From assembly GCA_046328995.1 (NCBI GenBank), contig JAXLVN010000001.1, positions 372,001 through 436,000 on the forward strand: DNA of 64,000 nt, written 5' to 3'. The notes under the pieces were generated by a model, which was given only the letters and a program-made list of their open reading frames with translations, was not told the DNA's origin and searched no databases. Made by a program: the position numbers and the translations under genes. Below, one piece after another: positions 15,911-25,015 of this stretch. Position 1 is the first letter of the stretch; each line of letters starts with the position of its first letter. Source of the DNA: JADJXV01 sp046328995 (GTDB taxonomy: Bacteria > Bacteroidota > Ignavibacteria > Kapaibacteriales > UBA961).

Positions 15911-16831
15911 ATGGAACAAACTTTTGCTTCAATAGATATCGGTACGAATACTTTGCTTCTGACGATAGCACGTCGCGATACAGAACGTTCGAAATTGACT
16001 GTGTTGGAAGATATTCACTCAATCGCCCGGCTTGGGCAGGGTGTGGACGCAGCACGGATAATTCACGAAGATGCAATTGTTCGGGCTGAGACTATCTTAT
16101 TGAGATATCAGAATTTGTGTAGGGAGTATTCTGTTGACTCGCTCAGAGCAGTCGCTACAAGCTGCTTACGTGATGCCGCCAATAGAAACGATGTATGTCT
16201 TCGTCTTGCCGCTGCATTAGGGTATCCTGTTGAAGTGATTTCTGGCGATGAAGAAGCGCGGCTTTGTTTTCTCGGGAGCATTGAGGATGACTCTCCCACC
16301 ACCATCATTGATATCGGCGGAGGTAGCACGGAGGTGATTTCTGGGAAAGATGGTGCTATTGAATTCAGAACGAGTATCGATATCGGTGCAGTACGTCTTA
16401 CTGAGCGTTATTTTAAGGAGTTACCTGCTTCACATGAGTGTATAACTCAGGCACAAGCAGAAATTAGAAAAGCAGTATCGATCGTTCCCCATGCTGCGTT
16501 GTACCCGATCCGTGCTGTAGCCGGAACACCGACGACTCTCGCTGCAATGGCACTGCATCTCACGGAATACAACGCTGATGTGATTCATAATTACTGCCTT
16601 TCGTACGATGATATAGCTGCACGTACTTCTCAGCTTCTATCCTTGACACCATCTGAAATACGACAGATTCCCGGCGTCCATCCAAAACGAGCCGATATCC
16701 TGCCTGCCGGCGCACTGATACTCCGTTCGATTCTAGACTATGCGTCCGCGCAGTGCTGCATGGTCAGTACCAAAGGACTTCGGTATGGGGTTCTTTATGA
16801 ACGTGCAGCATCAACCGTCATGATCGGCTAG
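15911..16831 (+). CDS. Ppx/GppA family phosphatase
   Basis: About 306 residues of the ASKHA fold. The first phosphate loop is ASIDIGTNTLLLTIA, the second TIIDIGGGSTEVI with the preceding ISGDEEARLCFLG segment typical of the family. Members hydrolyse polyphosphate (Ppx) and/or pppGpp to ppGpp (GppA). This is the short form without the C-terminal HD-like domain, so exopolyphosphatase versus pppGpp specificity cannot be assigned. ATG at 15911 is preferred over the GTG at 15905. Its 3' end overlaps the convergent EVE gene by 21 bp. Confidence 0.9.
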   Translation: MEQTFASIDIGTNTLLLTIARRDTERSKLTVLEDIHSIARLGQGVDAARIIHEDAIVRAETILLRYQNLCREYSVDSLRAVATSCLRDAANRNDVCLRLAAALGYPVEVISGDEEARLCFLGSIEDDSPTTIIDIGGGSTEVISGKDGAIEFRTSIDIGAVRLTERYFKELPASHECITQAQAEIRKAVSIVPHAALYPIRAVAGTPTTLAAMALHLTEYNADVIHNYCLSYDDIAARTSQLLSLTPSEIRQIPGVHPKRADILPAGALILRSILDYASAQCCMVSTKGLRYGVLYERAASTVMIG

Positions 16832-17245
16832 AAGGTCCGTACTTTCCGCCATAGCAAGTAATTGAAAAAATTCATCGGTTGTAATCTGTACGACCGACAG
16901 CCGGCCTTGCCGGAGTAAATTGATAGTCTGTAATGTATCTGTCGCCTTGATATGCCGCAACGTCACCGGCTTCCGCAGGCGCACGACAGGCTGTAGATCA
17001 ACGACTACCCAATTTGGGTCTTCTGTTGTCGGATCCTGGTAGAATTCACCGACTACCTTGGCAATTCCAACTATTTCGAGACCTTCGTTGCTGTGATAAT
17101 AATAGACCAAGTCACCATTTTTCATGAGCTTCAGATTGTTTCTTGCCTGATAATTCCTCACACCGGACCAGAATGTCTGCCCCTCATCTACAAATTGATC
17201 CCAGGAATACACAGAAGGTTCGGACTTGATAAGCCAATAATTCAT
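16811..17245 (-). CDS. EVE domain-containing protein
   Basis: 144 residues, a single EVE domain (PUA-like fold). Typical landmarks are the start NYWLIKSEPSVYSWDQ, the middle FWSGVRNYQARNNLK and VYYYHSNE. EVE domains bind modified bases such as 5-methylcytosine or 5-hydroxymethylcytosine, and stand-alone versions like thymocyte nuclear protein 1 are widespread. A nucleic-acid-binding role is likely but the target is unknown. It is the last gene of a minus-strand run and overlaps the 3' end of ppx by 21 bp tail to tail. Confidence 0.92.
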   Translation of the reverse strand: MNYWLIKSEPSVYSWDQFVDEGQTFWSGVRNYQARNNLKLMKNGDLVYYYHSNEGLEIVGIAKVVGEFYQDPTTEDPNWVVVDLQPVVRLRKPVTLRHIKATDTLQTINLLRQGRLSVVQITTDEFFQLLAMAESTDLLADHDG

Positions 17246-17251
17246 AATAGG

Positions 17252-17788
17252 TTACTGCAAATAAGATTCTAAAAAAACATAACATTCTCTGAGCGTCGGA
17301 AAGATATAATCCGCCTCCGGAATGTCAGCACGTGCGTAGTCGCCAATTAATATCGTTGTGCATCCGGCCGACTTCCCTGCCACTGCATCGGAGAGTGAGT
17401 CGCCAATCATAATTGATGCCGCAGGGTCAAGAGCATAGTCGTTCATTGCTTCGAGAAGCATACCTGGATTGGGCTTTCGCCGAGGACTGTTGGTGTTTGC
17501 TAAGTCAGAACAATAATAGAGAGCGTCGAAGGAATATCCTGTAAGTTCATTTATTTTATTTTGCATGTAGTTATGCACATCACTTAAATCAACATCAGAC
17601 ATTAACCCCTTCCCTATCCCCTGTTGATTTGTGATGATAGCTGTGAAGTACCCTCGCTCATGCACGAGCCGAAAAAGGGGTAAAAATTCCTGCAGAAATT
17701 CAAACTCATCCGGTGTTGTCACATATCCGCAATGTATCCGGCGGTTGACAATACCGTCACGATCAAAAAAAAACGCTTTACGTCTCAT
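17252..17788 (-). CDS. HAD-IIIA phosphatase, GmhB-like (heptose bisphosphate phosphatase)
   Basis: 178 residues. Motif I is FFFDRDGIVN, motif II IITNQQGIG, and motif III/IV is RRKPNPGM followed by MIGDSLSDAVAG. This is the histidinol-phosphate/heptose-bisphosphate phosphatase group; with kdsC elsewhere in the window and a glycosyltransferase gene overlapping by one base (TAATG), removal of the 7-phosphate of manno-heptose bisphosphate for LPS core is the likely role. The Cys/His zinc loop of classical GmhB is not evident (only one Cys in YYCSDLANT), so the exact substrate remains open. Confidence 0.75.
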   Translation of the reverse strand: MRRKAFFFDRDGIVNRRIHCGYVTTPDEFEFLQEFLPLFRLVHERGYFTAIITNQQGIGKGLMSDVDLSDVHNYMQNKINELTGYSFDALYYCSDLANTNSPRRKPNPGMLLEAMNDYALDPAASIMIGDSLSDAVAGKSAGCTTILIGDYARADIPEADYIFPTLRECYVFLESYLQ

Positions 17789-19044
17789 TACCGCTCCCCT
17801 GCCAGTACTTCATCGAGTATTTCATCGAGAGCGCTGTTGATAGCTTCCCATGAATGATGTTTTTCAATTTGGAGACGGGCATTTGTGGCAAGCTCTACTG
17901 CATAACTTTTTGATTTTAATAATTTTACAACATGAGCTGCTAGTTCGTCTTCATGCTCTCCGATCAAAACATCCCGTTCATCTTCGACCGGAATTCCCTG
18001 TATTCCAGTAGATGTCGTCACCACAGGGCATCCACAGGCCATTGCTTCCAGCAGTTTATTCTGAATACCTGATCCTCCCGTATGCGGATGAAGAAATACG
18101 CCGGCTGAATGGTAATAATCGACAATGGAGGGTACATTGGCATGGATGTGAATTTTTTCGGGATGTGCATAGCTTTTGGCGAGTGTATAGAGATTTGCCG
18201 TTGGGTTCGCGCCGACAAATTCGAACTCCACATCCGGTAAAAATGCATGAATTCGCGGCGCAATTTCTTCGATAATTTTCTGAATCATCAGTTCATTCGC
18301 CCATACATCGAGCTTACCGGCAAAAAGTACGGATTGCTTACGATTACCCGACAACTGAGCCGTGAAATCCGGCAAATTCACACCATTGGTGAGCAGACGA
18401 TACTGTGCATGCGGGTTCTGCCGACGCATCGCGGTAATATCCTGCTGTGTAACCAGGGTCGTACGATCGAAATCCTTGACCACGTCGGGTTCGTACTTCC
18501 TGAGCTTTCGCACTTCCCACCACCGCACCAGCTTTTGCTTCAGAGATGTACTCACGGAATATGAACGTTCCTGATACATGAGTCTGCAGTCCTCTGCGAC
18601 GAGTATTTTTGATAAATGCTTTTTCCGTACGTACTCGGCCGAACGCATAAAAAAGCAAAAAGCAGCATCAAATGTCACTTCACCGAAGAGCTTCTCAACG
18701 GCGGCTTTGTACTCCGGGCGGTGATAAAAGAGAATTTCCAGAGGAAGATTCGTAAAGAGTGTCCGAATACATCCGATGGCAGCGCGTATAGGGTTCAGAG
18801 GAATTGCTATTAGCCGCACTCCAAGCTGCTCAATTGCCTGCACCTGCTCCTGTGTCGGCGGTCCGCCATGATTGAAGGTGACGAGTGTAACATTATGCTG
18901 CGAAGCCAGATGCTTCACAAGATAGTAGCATTTGACATGGTCGCCTCCAATAAGAGGATATGGAAAACGCGGCGTCAGAAACAGAATATTGAGCTTGGGA
19001 TAATATTTCGGCTTTGGCTTCACAGTGGCAGAAGATGTATTCAA
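17788..19044 (-). CDS. Glycosyltransferase, GT4-type (GT-B fold)
   Basis: 418 residues. The N-terminal Rossmann half begins NILFLTPRFPYPLIGGDHVK, a donor/acceptor start typical of GT4 enzymes. The C-terminal half contains VLFAGKLDVWANE, VEFEFVGANP and the donor-binding HPHTGGSGIQNKLLEAMACG with the family's E-x7-E-like segment. It probably adds a sugar to LPS or another envelope glycan, in keeping with the GmhB-like gene immediately downstream. Sugar and linkage cannot be told from the sequence. There is no signal peptide; it should act on the cytoplasmic membrane face. Confidence 0.85.
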   Translation of the reverse strand: MNTSSATVKPKPKYYPKLNILFLTPRFPYPLIGGDHVKCYYLVKHLASQHNVTLVTFNHGGPPTQEQVQAIEQLGVRLIAIPLNPIRAAIGCIRTLFTNLPLEILFYHRPEYKAAVEKLFGEVTFDAAFCFFMRSAEYVRKKHLSKILVAEDCRLMYQERSYSVSTSLKQKLVRWWEVRKLRKYEPDVVKDFDRTTLVTQQDITAMRRQNPHAQYRLLTNGVNLPDFTAQLSGNRKQSVLFAGKLDVWANELMIQKIIEEIAPRIHAFLPDVEFEFVGANPTANLYTLAKSYAHPEKIHIHANVPSIVDYYHSAGVFLHPHTGGSGIQNKLLEAMACGCPVVTTSTGIQGIPVEDERDVLIGEHEDELAAHVVKLLKSKSYAVELATNARLQIEKHHSWEAINSALDEILDEVLAGER

Positions 19045-19070
19045 AAAATCAGACTTTCACAAAAATAAGC

Positions 19071-21053
19071 TTATTCTTCAATTTGGGAAACCAAAACATA
19101 ACGGTCAGCGACTTCCTCGCTGATGGCATCGAGAAACCGGGATGGTGATCCGAGGACGAAACCTGTCTCTCGGTCATAAATGTTGGTGGGATAGGTAATG
19201 TATAGCTTCTCTTTTGCACGTGTCACAGCTACGTACAGAAGCCGGCGTTCTTCTTCCGTATCTTCAACAGAATGAAGAGCTTTCGCCGAAGGAAAACGTC
19301 CGTCCAATGCCCATATCACAAAGACAGTATTCCATTCGAGCCCTTTGGCGGAATGTATCGTCGAGAGGGTGAGAAACTCATCCTGTGTATCCTCCGGCTC
19401 TACATCGCTCGACTCAACAGGTGCATCTAATGCCATATCCGACAAAAAACTCGACAATGTATCGTAGCGCTCACAAATCGCGATAAACATCTCAACATCC
19501 TTCCAGCGCTTGGCAAAATCGTCGTATTTTTTCTTGAGAATTGGCCGGTAAAAATGTGAGAATTTTGCTGCATTTTCAGCTATATTATCCTGATTCTTCG
19601 AAGCAATTCTAATAGTTCCAAAGAGATCGAGAATTCCTTCATTCCCGCGGTATCCTTCAATTGCCGAATAGTCGCTCAGCGTGATGAGCCCCGAGCTAAT
19701 ACTCTCGATAATCTGCGATGAAGTGCGCGGACCGACTCCATCGAGCAGTAGGAGCAATCGATGCCAGCTCACGACATCACGCTTGTTGTGAAGAACCCTG
19801 AAGAATGCAAGTACGTCTTTGATATGTGATGACTCCATGAATTTCATGCCACCATATTTTCGAAAAGGAATATTCGCTCTGTTGAGTTCGATTTCAAGGT
19901 CAAACGACATATATCCGGAGCGGAACAGCACAGCAATTTCACCTAAGGATATACCCTCTTCACGTGCTGCAAGTATTTGTTGCACAACGAATTCCGATTG
20001 CTGGCGTTCATCAGCCATACTCACGATAATCGGCGCATCGATTCCAACGAGAGACGAAGAGAGTTCTTTCTCATATTTCACCGAAGCATTTTTAATGATC
20101 TCATTGGCTACGTCGAGTATTTGGGTAGTTGAGCGGTAGTTTTTATTGATGGTAATTATCGAGCAACGAGAAAATGACTCCGGAAACTTCATGATATTCT
20201 GATAATTAGCCCCACGAAATGAATAAATACTCTGCGCATCATCACCCACTGCCATGACATTCTCCCGTTCACCGGCAAGAGCTACCACAATTTCATGCTG
20301 CAAGGAATTCGTATCCTGATACTCATCGACCATGATATACCGGTAGTGCCTGCGGATTTCAGCACTCCCCTGCCCGTTGAGCAATGACAGTAGATATACG
20401 AGTAAGTCATCATAATCAAGTAAGTTATGCCGACGCTTGTACTGTATATAGCTTTGAATAATTTTCTGAATTTGCTCGGTATCTTCCACGAATCGATTAT
20501 ACTGCTTCTCAATAATCTCTTCGATAGGAGTACAACGATTGATGGAAGCGCTATACATTGCAATCAGGGTCTGCTTCTGTGGAAATCGACGCTTTGACTT
20601 TTCAAGTCCAAGCTGAGCGCGGAGCAGATTAATTGTGTCCTCGGCATCAGATTGATCAAGAATGGAGAAATTCCTGTCTAATCCTACCAATGGGGCATGC
20701 TTACGGAGAATATGATGCGCAAATGAATGGAATGTGCCGCCGGAAATGTTGTCACACCGCCCGTCAAGGAGCAGTGATGCGCGTCGGATCATCTCGGCAG
20801 ACGATTTTTTAGTGAACGTGAGCAGTAGGATTTGTTCCGGCGGTATGCCGTCTTCGACGAGGCGCGCTACCCGATAGACGAGCGTCCGCGTTTTACCGGT
20901 ACCGGCCCCAGCGATCACGAGTGCTGCGCCGTCGTTATGCATCACGGCTTTGTATTGCTCGTCATTTAACTCATTATGATACGGTATTTTATACTGTTTT
21001 GTTGATGACAGCAGCAGTCCCGGAGCGGCCTTTTTTAAGATAAGTTTTTTCAT
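19071..21053 (-). CDS. UvrD/Rep-family ATP-dependent DNA helicase
   Basis: 660 residues, superfamily 1A. Motifs in order: Q motif LNDEQYKAVMH, Walker A AGAGTGKTRTL, Walker B MVDEYQDTNSLQ, motif III VGDDAQSIYSFRGA, motif IV NYRST, motif V STIHSAKGLEWN and motif VI YVAVTRAKEKL. It unwinds DNA 3' to 5' in repair and replication restart. It is slightly shorter than PcrA/UvrD (about 720) and lacks an evident long C-terminal Tudor-like tail, which leaves UvrD, PcrA or Rep assignment open. The start overlaps the dacB stop by 4 bp (ATGA). Confidence 0.93.
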   Translation of the reverse strand: MKKLILKKAAPGLLLSSTKQYKIPYHNELNDEQYKAVMHNDGAALVIAGAGTGKTRTLVYRVARLVEDGIPPEQILLLTFTKKSSAEMIRRASLLLDGRCDNISGGTFHSFAHHILRKHAPLVGLDRNFSILDQSDAEDTINLLRAQLGLEKSKRRFPQKQTLIAMYSASINRCTPIEEIIEKQYNRFVEDTEQIQKIIQSYIQYKRRHNLLDYDDLLVYLLSLLNGQGSAEIRRHYRYIMVDEYQDTNSLQHEIVVALAGERENVMAVGDDAQSIYSFRGANYQNIMKFPESFSRCSIITINKNYRSTTQILDVANEIIKNASVKYEKELSSSLVGIDAPIIVSMADERQQSEFVVQQILAAREEGISLGEIAVLFRSGYMSFDLEIELNRANIPFRKYGGMKFMESSHIKDVLAFFRVLHNKRDVVSWHRLLLLLDGVGPRTSSQIIESISSGLITLSDYSAIEGYRGNEGILDLFGTIRIASKNQDNIAENAAKFSHFYRPILKKKYDDFAKRWKDVEMFIAICERYDTLSSFLSDMALDAPVESSDVEPEDTQDEFLTLSTIHSAKGLEWNTVFVIWALDGRFPSAKALHSVEDTEEERRLLYVAVTRAKEKLYITYPTNIYDRETGFVLGSPSRFLDAISEEVADRYVLVSQIEE

Positions 21054-22642
21054 TGTTTTCTACTAAAACTCGAGAGGCGCATGCAGATGAGATCCTGCAT
21101 ATTATGAACAATATTTTCTGGCACCGTGAAGCCGTTCACCATGATAGAGAAGGCGAGCTGTTCGTTGTCCCGTGTGGTAACATACCCGCAAATTGCCGAC
21201 ACATTATTCATCGAACCGGTCTTGGCGCGTACGTTTTTTTCGGCCCGGGACTGCGTCATCCGTCCTCTGAGAGTGCCCTGTGCGCCCGGCAAGGCGAGTG
21301 ATTCCATGAAATCATTCCGCTTATCGGAGCGATAGACAGAGGACAGGAGTGCGACTTGATTTTGGGGTGAGAACAGATTGAGCCGTGAGAGTCCGGAGCC
21401 ATCGACGATCGCGATATTATCGGGTAAAATACCGATACGTGAGGCGTATTTTTTAACCTGTTCGATACCCTTTGCGAACGAACCGATCCCTGTTGTCTCT
21501 TTACCGATAGTTTTGATTAGCATTTCAGCACAGAGATTATGGCTGAATTTATTGACGACAGCGATGATCTCTGAAAGTGGTGGCGAGGTATGTTCTGCAA
21601 TGACAGGTAGCTGTGAATACGATATTTTCATATTCCAATCCTCATAATCGAGGAGCGCTCCCCGTACTTTAATACCATGTTTTTCTAAGGTTTGCTTGAA
21701 TAAATTTAAAAAAAACAATGACGGATTGTCAATCGTAACCGAGAGTTTGGAGCCACTTGCCGGACTGATTCCTTTCATGTCTAATGGTATTTTGCCGCGG
21801 ATTTCAATTGAATTCGTGCGTGGCTCTCGGAATGGTGTGAGGAGCTCAGGTATCTCAGCAGGTGCAGTTAGAGCGTTATTAATTATTCTGATATACGTGT
21901 TATCGGGCTGCATGGAGATTTTGGAGAGTTCGCCCACTGCCTGTGCCGGCACTACACGCACATCGACTTTATTATCACCGAAGCTCAGGGCATTAACCTG
22001 CGCTGAATATGGATACATGACATCATCCAAGGCCCAGCCGCTCGCATAATAATTATCGTCAAAATAGCTGTCGTCGGCGATAATATTACCTCGAATTGAG
22101 CGTATGCCAAGTGAGTCAAGCTTGAGGGCGATGACTTCTAGCACGTCGATCGGATCCGAATAAAAATACGTGGACATTGTCGGGTCACCGGAGGCACGGA
22201 TAATCATATTTCCCACAAATTCACCGTCTTTCGGAGGTTCGCCATCGAGATAAATCTTCGTGGAATACCGGAAATCGCGCCCTAAATACTCAAGCGCTGC
22301 TGCAGTCGTGAGGGTCTTGAGTGTGGAAGCAGGAATGTAATTCTTGGTGTCATTTTTACGGTAAAAATACTCCCCGCTTTCAATAGCAATCACCGAAATA
22401 CCTATATTGGCATTCGATAACTCAGGAGCGGACACGAGTCCGTCTATATCGGTCTGCAATTCACGCACAGGAGAAAAACGCACCTGACGACGTTCCGGCT
22501 TGCTCGTATCGGGTGCTGCTTTCGGACTCGCCGGAAGAAGTGTCTTGGACTTAACGGTATCCTGATCCGGCTTCGTGTGCTGAGCAGAAGCCGAAAACAG
22601 ACTACCGGAAAGCAGCAGAATAATCGTAAGAAATTGCTTCAT
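21050..22642 (-). CDS. dacB: D-alanyl-D-alanine carboxypeptidase/endopeptidase (PBP4, family S13)
   Basis: About 530 residues. A signal peptide (MKQFLTIILLL to SASAQ) directs it to the periplasm. The three penicillin-binding motifs are ASTLK (Ser106, Lys109), SHN in VNKFSHNLCAE, and KTG in RAKTGSMNN. The long insertion between SxxK and SxN is the PBP4 domain arrangement. It cleaves D-Ala-D-Ala stems and cross-bridges of peptidoglycan. I use the ATG at 22642, which forms an ATGA overlap with the upstream gene's stop; codons further upstream lie in that gene. It in turn overlaps the helicase start by 4 bp. Confidence 0.92.
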   Translation of the reverse strand: MKQFLTIILLLSGSLFSASAQHTKPDQDTVKSKTLLPASPKAAPDTSKPERRQVRFSPVRELQTDIDGLVSAPELSNANIGISVIAIESGEYFYRKNDTKNYIPASTLKTLTTAAALEYLGRDFRYSTKIYLDGEPPKDGEFVGNMIIRASGDPTMSTYFYSDPIDVLEVIALKLDSLGIRSIRGNIIADDSYFDDNYYASGWALDDVMYPYSAQVNALSFGDNKVDVRVVPAQAVGELSKISMQPDNTYIRIINNALTAPAEIPELLTPFREPRTNSIEIRGKIPLDMKGISPASGSKLSVTIDNPSLFFLNLFKQTLEKHGIKVRGALLDYEDWNMKISYSQLPVIAEHTSPPLSEIIAVVNKFSHNLCAEMLIKTIGKETTGIGSFAKGIEQVKKYASRIGILPDNIAIVDGSGLSRLNLFSPQNQVALLSSVYRSDKRNDFMESLALPGAQGTLRGRMTQSRAEKNVRAKTGSMNNVSAICGYVTTRDNEQLAFSIMVNGFTVPENIVHNMQDLICMRLSSFSRKQ

Positions 22643-23304
22643 GAGAGTGATCCTTCGAGAACAATATCGAAAATACGAACAGCATTTTTGTACCGATGCT
22701 GCGAAACGAGACTTTTGACAATCGGCAGAAGCCCTCTGCATTCAGCGGGAGATGCTCCTACATTAAGCGCTCCTCGTATATGAGAGTAACATTGATTTTC
22801 CCACCCCATAGCAGCCAACGAACATGCCGAAATAAGTTCACGGGTCTTCGTCGATATCCCCGGACGTGACAGTGTCTTGCCATAGCCTTCAATAATCATC
22901 CAATGGTCCAAATCCGGAGAAATCCGCCCGAGTTTCGCCCGCATTTTTTCATAAACATTGGTATAAATCGATTGACATAATTGCTCTCCCCGATGACGGT
23001 ATTCTTCGAGTGAGTACGGCATAGGCAAAGATTCAATAGTATTATTTGGCATGCATTTATACAATACACTTAAACCTTCGAGAGCTGCCGGAAAGCCGGC
23101 AAAAAGGTATGTCTGTAATACTGCTTCATACAGCTCAGCGTAGGATGCTCTTTCTTGCCTGAGAGTAAAACGAATTACACTTTCTGCGGCGGCCATGTTA
23201 TTGAGCGAAGAGGCCGTAGCTACAAAGCAGAGCGAACGTGTCTTGGGGTCGGGCTGCTGCGTTTCAGCAATATCTTGTAATATATCGCGGTAGCGTTTCT
23301 TCAC
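22639..23304 (-). CDS. Carboxymuconolactone decarboxylase (CMD)-family protein
   Basis: 221 residues. The C-terminal half contains the CMD signature: KTRELISACSLAAMGWENQCYSH followed by GALNVGASPAECRG (given here only as landmarks, residues about 145-185). The N-terminal half (SYAELYEAVLQTYLFAGFPAA) looks like a second, degenerate copy, giving a two-domain protein. Family members range from decarboxylases to AhpD-like thiol peroxidase partners; the CxxC of AhpD is not present, so no reaction is assigned. Both ends overlap neighbours by 4 bp (rdgB upstream, dacB downstream). Confidence 0.78.
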   Translation of the reverse strand: MKKRYRDILQDIAETQQPDPKTRSLCFVATASSLNNMAAAESVIRFTLRQERASYAELYEAVLQTYLFAGFPAALEGLSVLYKCMPNNTIESLPMPYSLEEYRHRGEQLCQSIYTNVYEKMRAKLGRISPDLDHWMIIEGYGKTLSRPGISTKTRELISACSLAAMGWENQCYSHIRGALNVGASPAECRGLLPIVKSLVSQHRYKNAVRIFDIVLEGSLS

Positions 23305-23888
23305 TCCTGATACCTTTCAAGAATGGAGCGAAGCATAATCAGTGCGTTACGTCGATGACTAATAGCGTTTTTTTGAGTCTGAGACATTTCGGCAAAGGTG
23401 CTCCTCTCACCTGTCGGTATAAAAATACAATCATATCCGAATCCTCCCTCGCCGCGCTCATCCTCACTGATACGTCCACTGCAAATCCCTTCGGCGAAGA
23501 GAGTGCGGATACCATCATGATAACAGATCACCGTTCGGAATTGTGCGGCACGATTATCAGAATTTTGCAATTCTTGAAGAACTTTTTGGCGGTTCTTCGC
23601 ATCATCACCGTGTTCACCGGCATAACGTGCTGAAATTACTCCGGGTGCACCTTGCAGGGCGTCGATTTCGAGTCCGGTATCATCGGCAAGCGCAGGCATA
23701 CCGGTAGCTATAAATACTGATAACGCTTTAAGATAGGCATTTTCTTCGAGTGTCGCACCCGTTTCTTCAACCTCGAGTGGTTCTTGGATGACCTCCTGTT
23801 GCAAGAGCAGCTGATAGCGATCTTCACCAAGTATCGATAAGATTTCCCGGGCTTTATGGCGGTTGTTGGTTGCGAGAACAATGTGCAT
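23301..23888 (-). CDS. rdgB: XTP/dITP diphosphatase (HAM1/RdgB family)
   Basis: 195 residues. The start IVLATNNRHKAREIL and the block ADDTGLEIDALQGAPGV with ARYAGE are the substrate- and metal-binding motifs of the family, and GGFGYDCIFIPTG is the second conserved block. It hydrolyses inosine and xanthosine triphosphates to monophosphates, keeping deaminated purines out of DNA and RNA. It leads an overlapping gene chain rdgB-CMD-dacB-helicase. The 36 bp upstream separate it from the aminotransferase gene. Confidence 0.95.
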   Translation of the reverse strand: MHIVLATNNRHKAREILSILGEDRYQLLLQQEVIQEPLEVEETGATLEENAYLKALSVFIATGMPALADDTGLEIDALQGAPGVISARYAGEHGDDAKNRQKVLQELQNSDNRAAQFRTVICYHDGIRTLFAEGICSGRISEDERGEGGFGYDCIFIPTGERSTFAEMSQTQKNAISHRRNALIMLRSILERYQE

Positions 23889-23924
23889 GGAAGTATCGTA
23901 AGATTTATTTTTAGTAAATATGTT

Positions 23925-25004
23925 CTATTGTCTTATTTGCAAATTACTTACAACATCCTTAAAAGCAGCAATAAATTCCATGATTGTATGACGGAAATAA
24001 TACCCCATGTGACCAATTCTTATAATTTCATCGTGGAGTGTATCCTGTCCGGCTGCAACAATAATACGATGCTTGAGCTTCAATTCATTAATAATCTGCT
24101 TGGCATGAGGCGTTTTTATAACCGTTAACGCGTTAGACGGGTGCTGAGGGAATAGTTCAAAACCCATGGATGTCAGGGAGTCGCGCATGAGTGCCGCATT
24201 ATCGGCATGCCGTGCATAGATTCCTTCAAGTCCTTCTTTCTGAATAAGATGTAATGCTGCATCCATTCCCATGAGCAAGCTGACGGCCGGCGTGAAGAGA
24301 GTGAGATTTTTCTCCAAACTCTCCCTCGCCTTCCAGAGATCAAAATAATACGTGTCCGATGTGGAGTGTTCGGCTAGGTTCCACGCCCTTCTGCTGAGTG
24401 CTACGAACCCAAGACCCGGAGGAGCCATGAGCCCTTTTTGTGAACACGACACCAGGGCATCAATCTCCCATTCGTCCATCCTGCAGTCCTGAATGCCCAC
24501 ACTTGATATTCCATCAACACATATCAGTGCATCGGTCTTTTGTTTGATGGTTGTAATTAATGAGTGCAACGAATTAAGAGCACCGGTAGAGGTTTCGCAA
24601 TGCGTAATCCACACACCCGAAATATTTGATAAATCTTCTAGTGCAGTAATATCTTTTATAGAAAATGAACGCGACATAGCAATAGCGGCATTAATAACAT
24701 TGACGCCAATTTTGGTGAGCATTGCACCCCAGCGGGCGGAGAACCTGCCATTATTGAGGACTAGTACGGTGTCTCCTGCTTTATGGAGGGACATCATTAC
24801 CGCCTCCCCTGCTCCTGTACCGGAGCAGACGAGAGGAATTACATGTTCCTTCGTCTGAAAGACATACCTGAGTCCGCCCTCCACTCTGTGTAAGAGTTGT
24901 TTGAATTCTGTGCTTTTATGATACAATGGCTGCTTTGACATTTCGTGCAGCACTCCGGGAGGAAGTATCGTCGGACCGGGCGTAAAGAGCGTAAATTCCT
25001 TCAT
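23925..25004 (-). CDS. Class V aminotransferase (alanine-glyoxylate/serine-pyruvate type)
   Basis: 359 residues, PLP-dependent. The N-terminus FTLFTPGPTILPPGVL is typical of the alanine-glyoxylate aminotransferase/SgaA group. The PLP lysine is in CSQKGLMAPPGLGF, preceded by the aspartate in ICVDGISSVG. Substrates in this group include serine or alanine as donor and glyoxylate, pyruvate or phosphonopyruvate as acceptor. With glyA elsewhere in the window a role in serine/glycine conversion is plausible but not shown. It lies 11 bp downstream of an exported protein gene. Confidence 0.9.
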   Translation of the reverse strand: MKEFTLFTPGPTILPPGVLHEMSKQPLYHKSTEFKQLLHRVEGGLRYVFQTKEHVIPLVCSGTGAGEAVMMSLHKAGDTVLVLNNGRFSARWGAMLTKIGVNVINAAIAMSRSFSIKDITALEDLSNISGVWITHCETSTGALNSLHSLITTIKQKTDALICVDGISSVGIQDCRMDEWEIDALVSCSQKGLMAPPGLGFVALSRRAWNLAEHSTSDTYYFDLWKARESLEKNLTLFTPAVSLLMGMDAALHLIQKEGLEGIYARHADNAALMRDSLTSMGFELFPQHPSNALTVIKTPHAKQIINELKLKHRIIVAAGQDTLHDEIIRIGHMGYYFRHTIMEFIAAFKDVVSNLQIRQ

Positions 25005-25015
25005 ACGTTTTGCGG

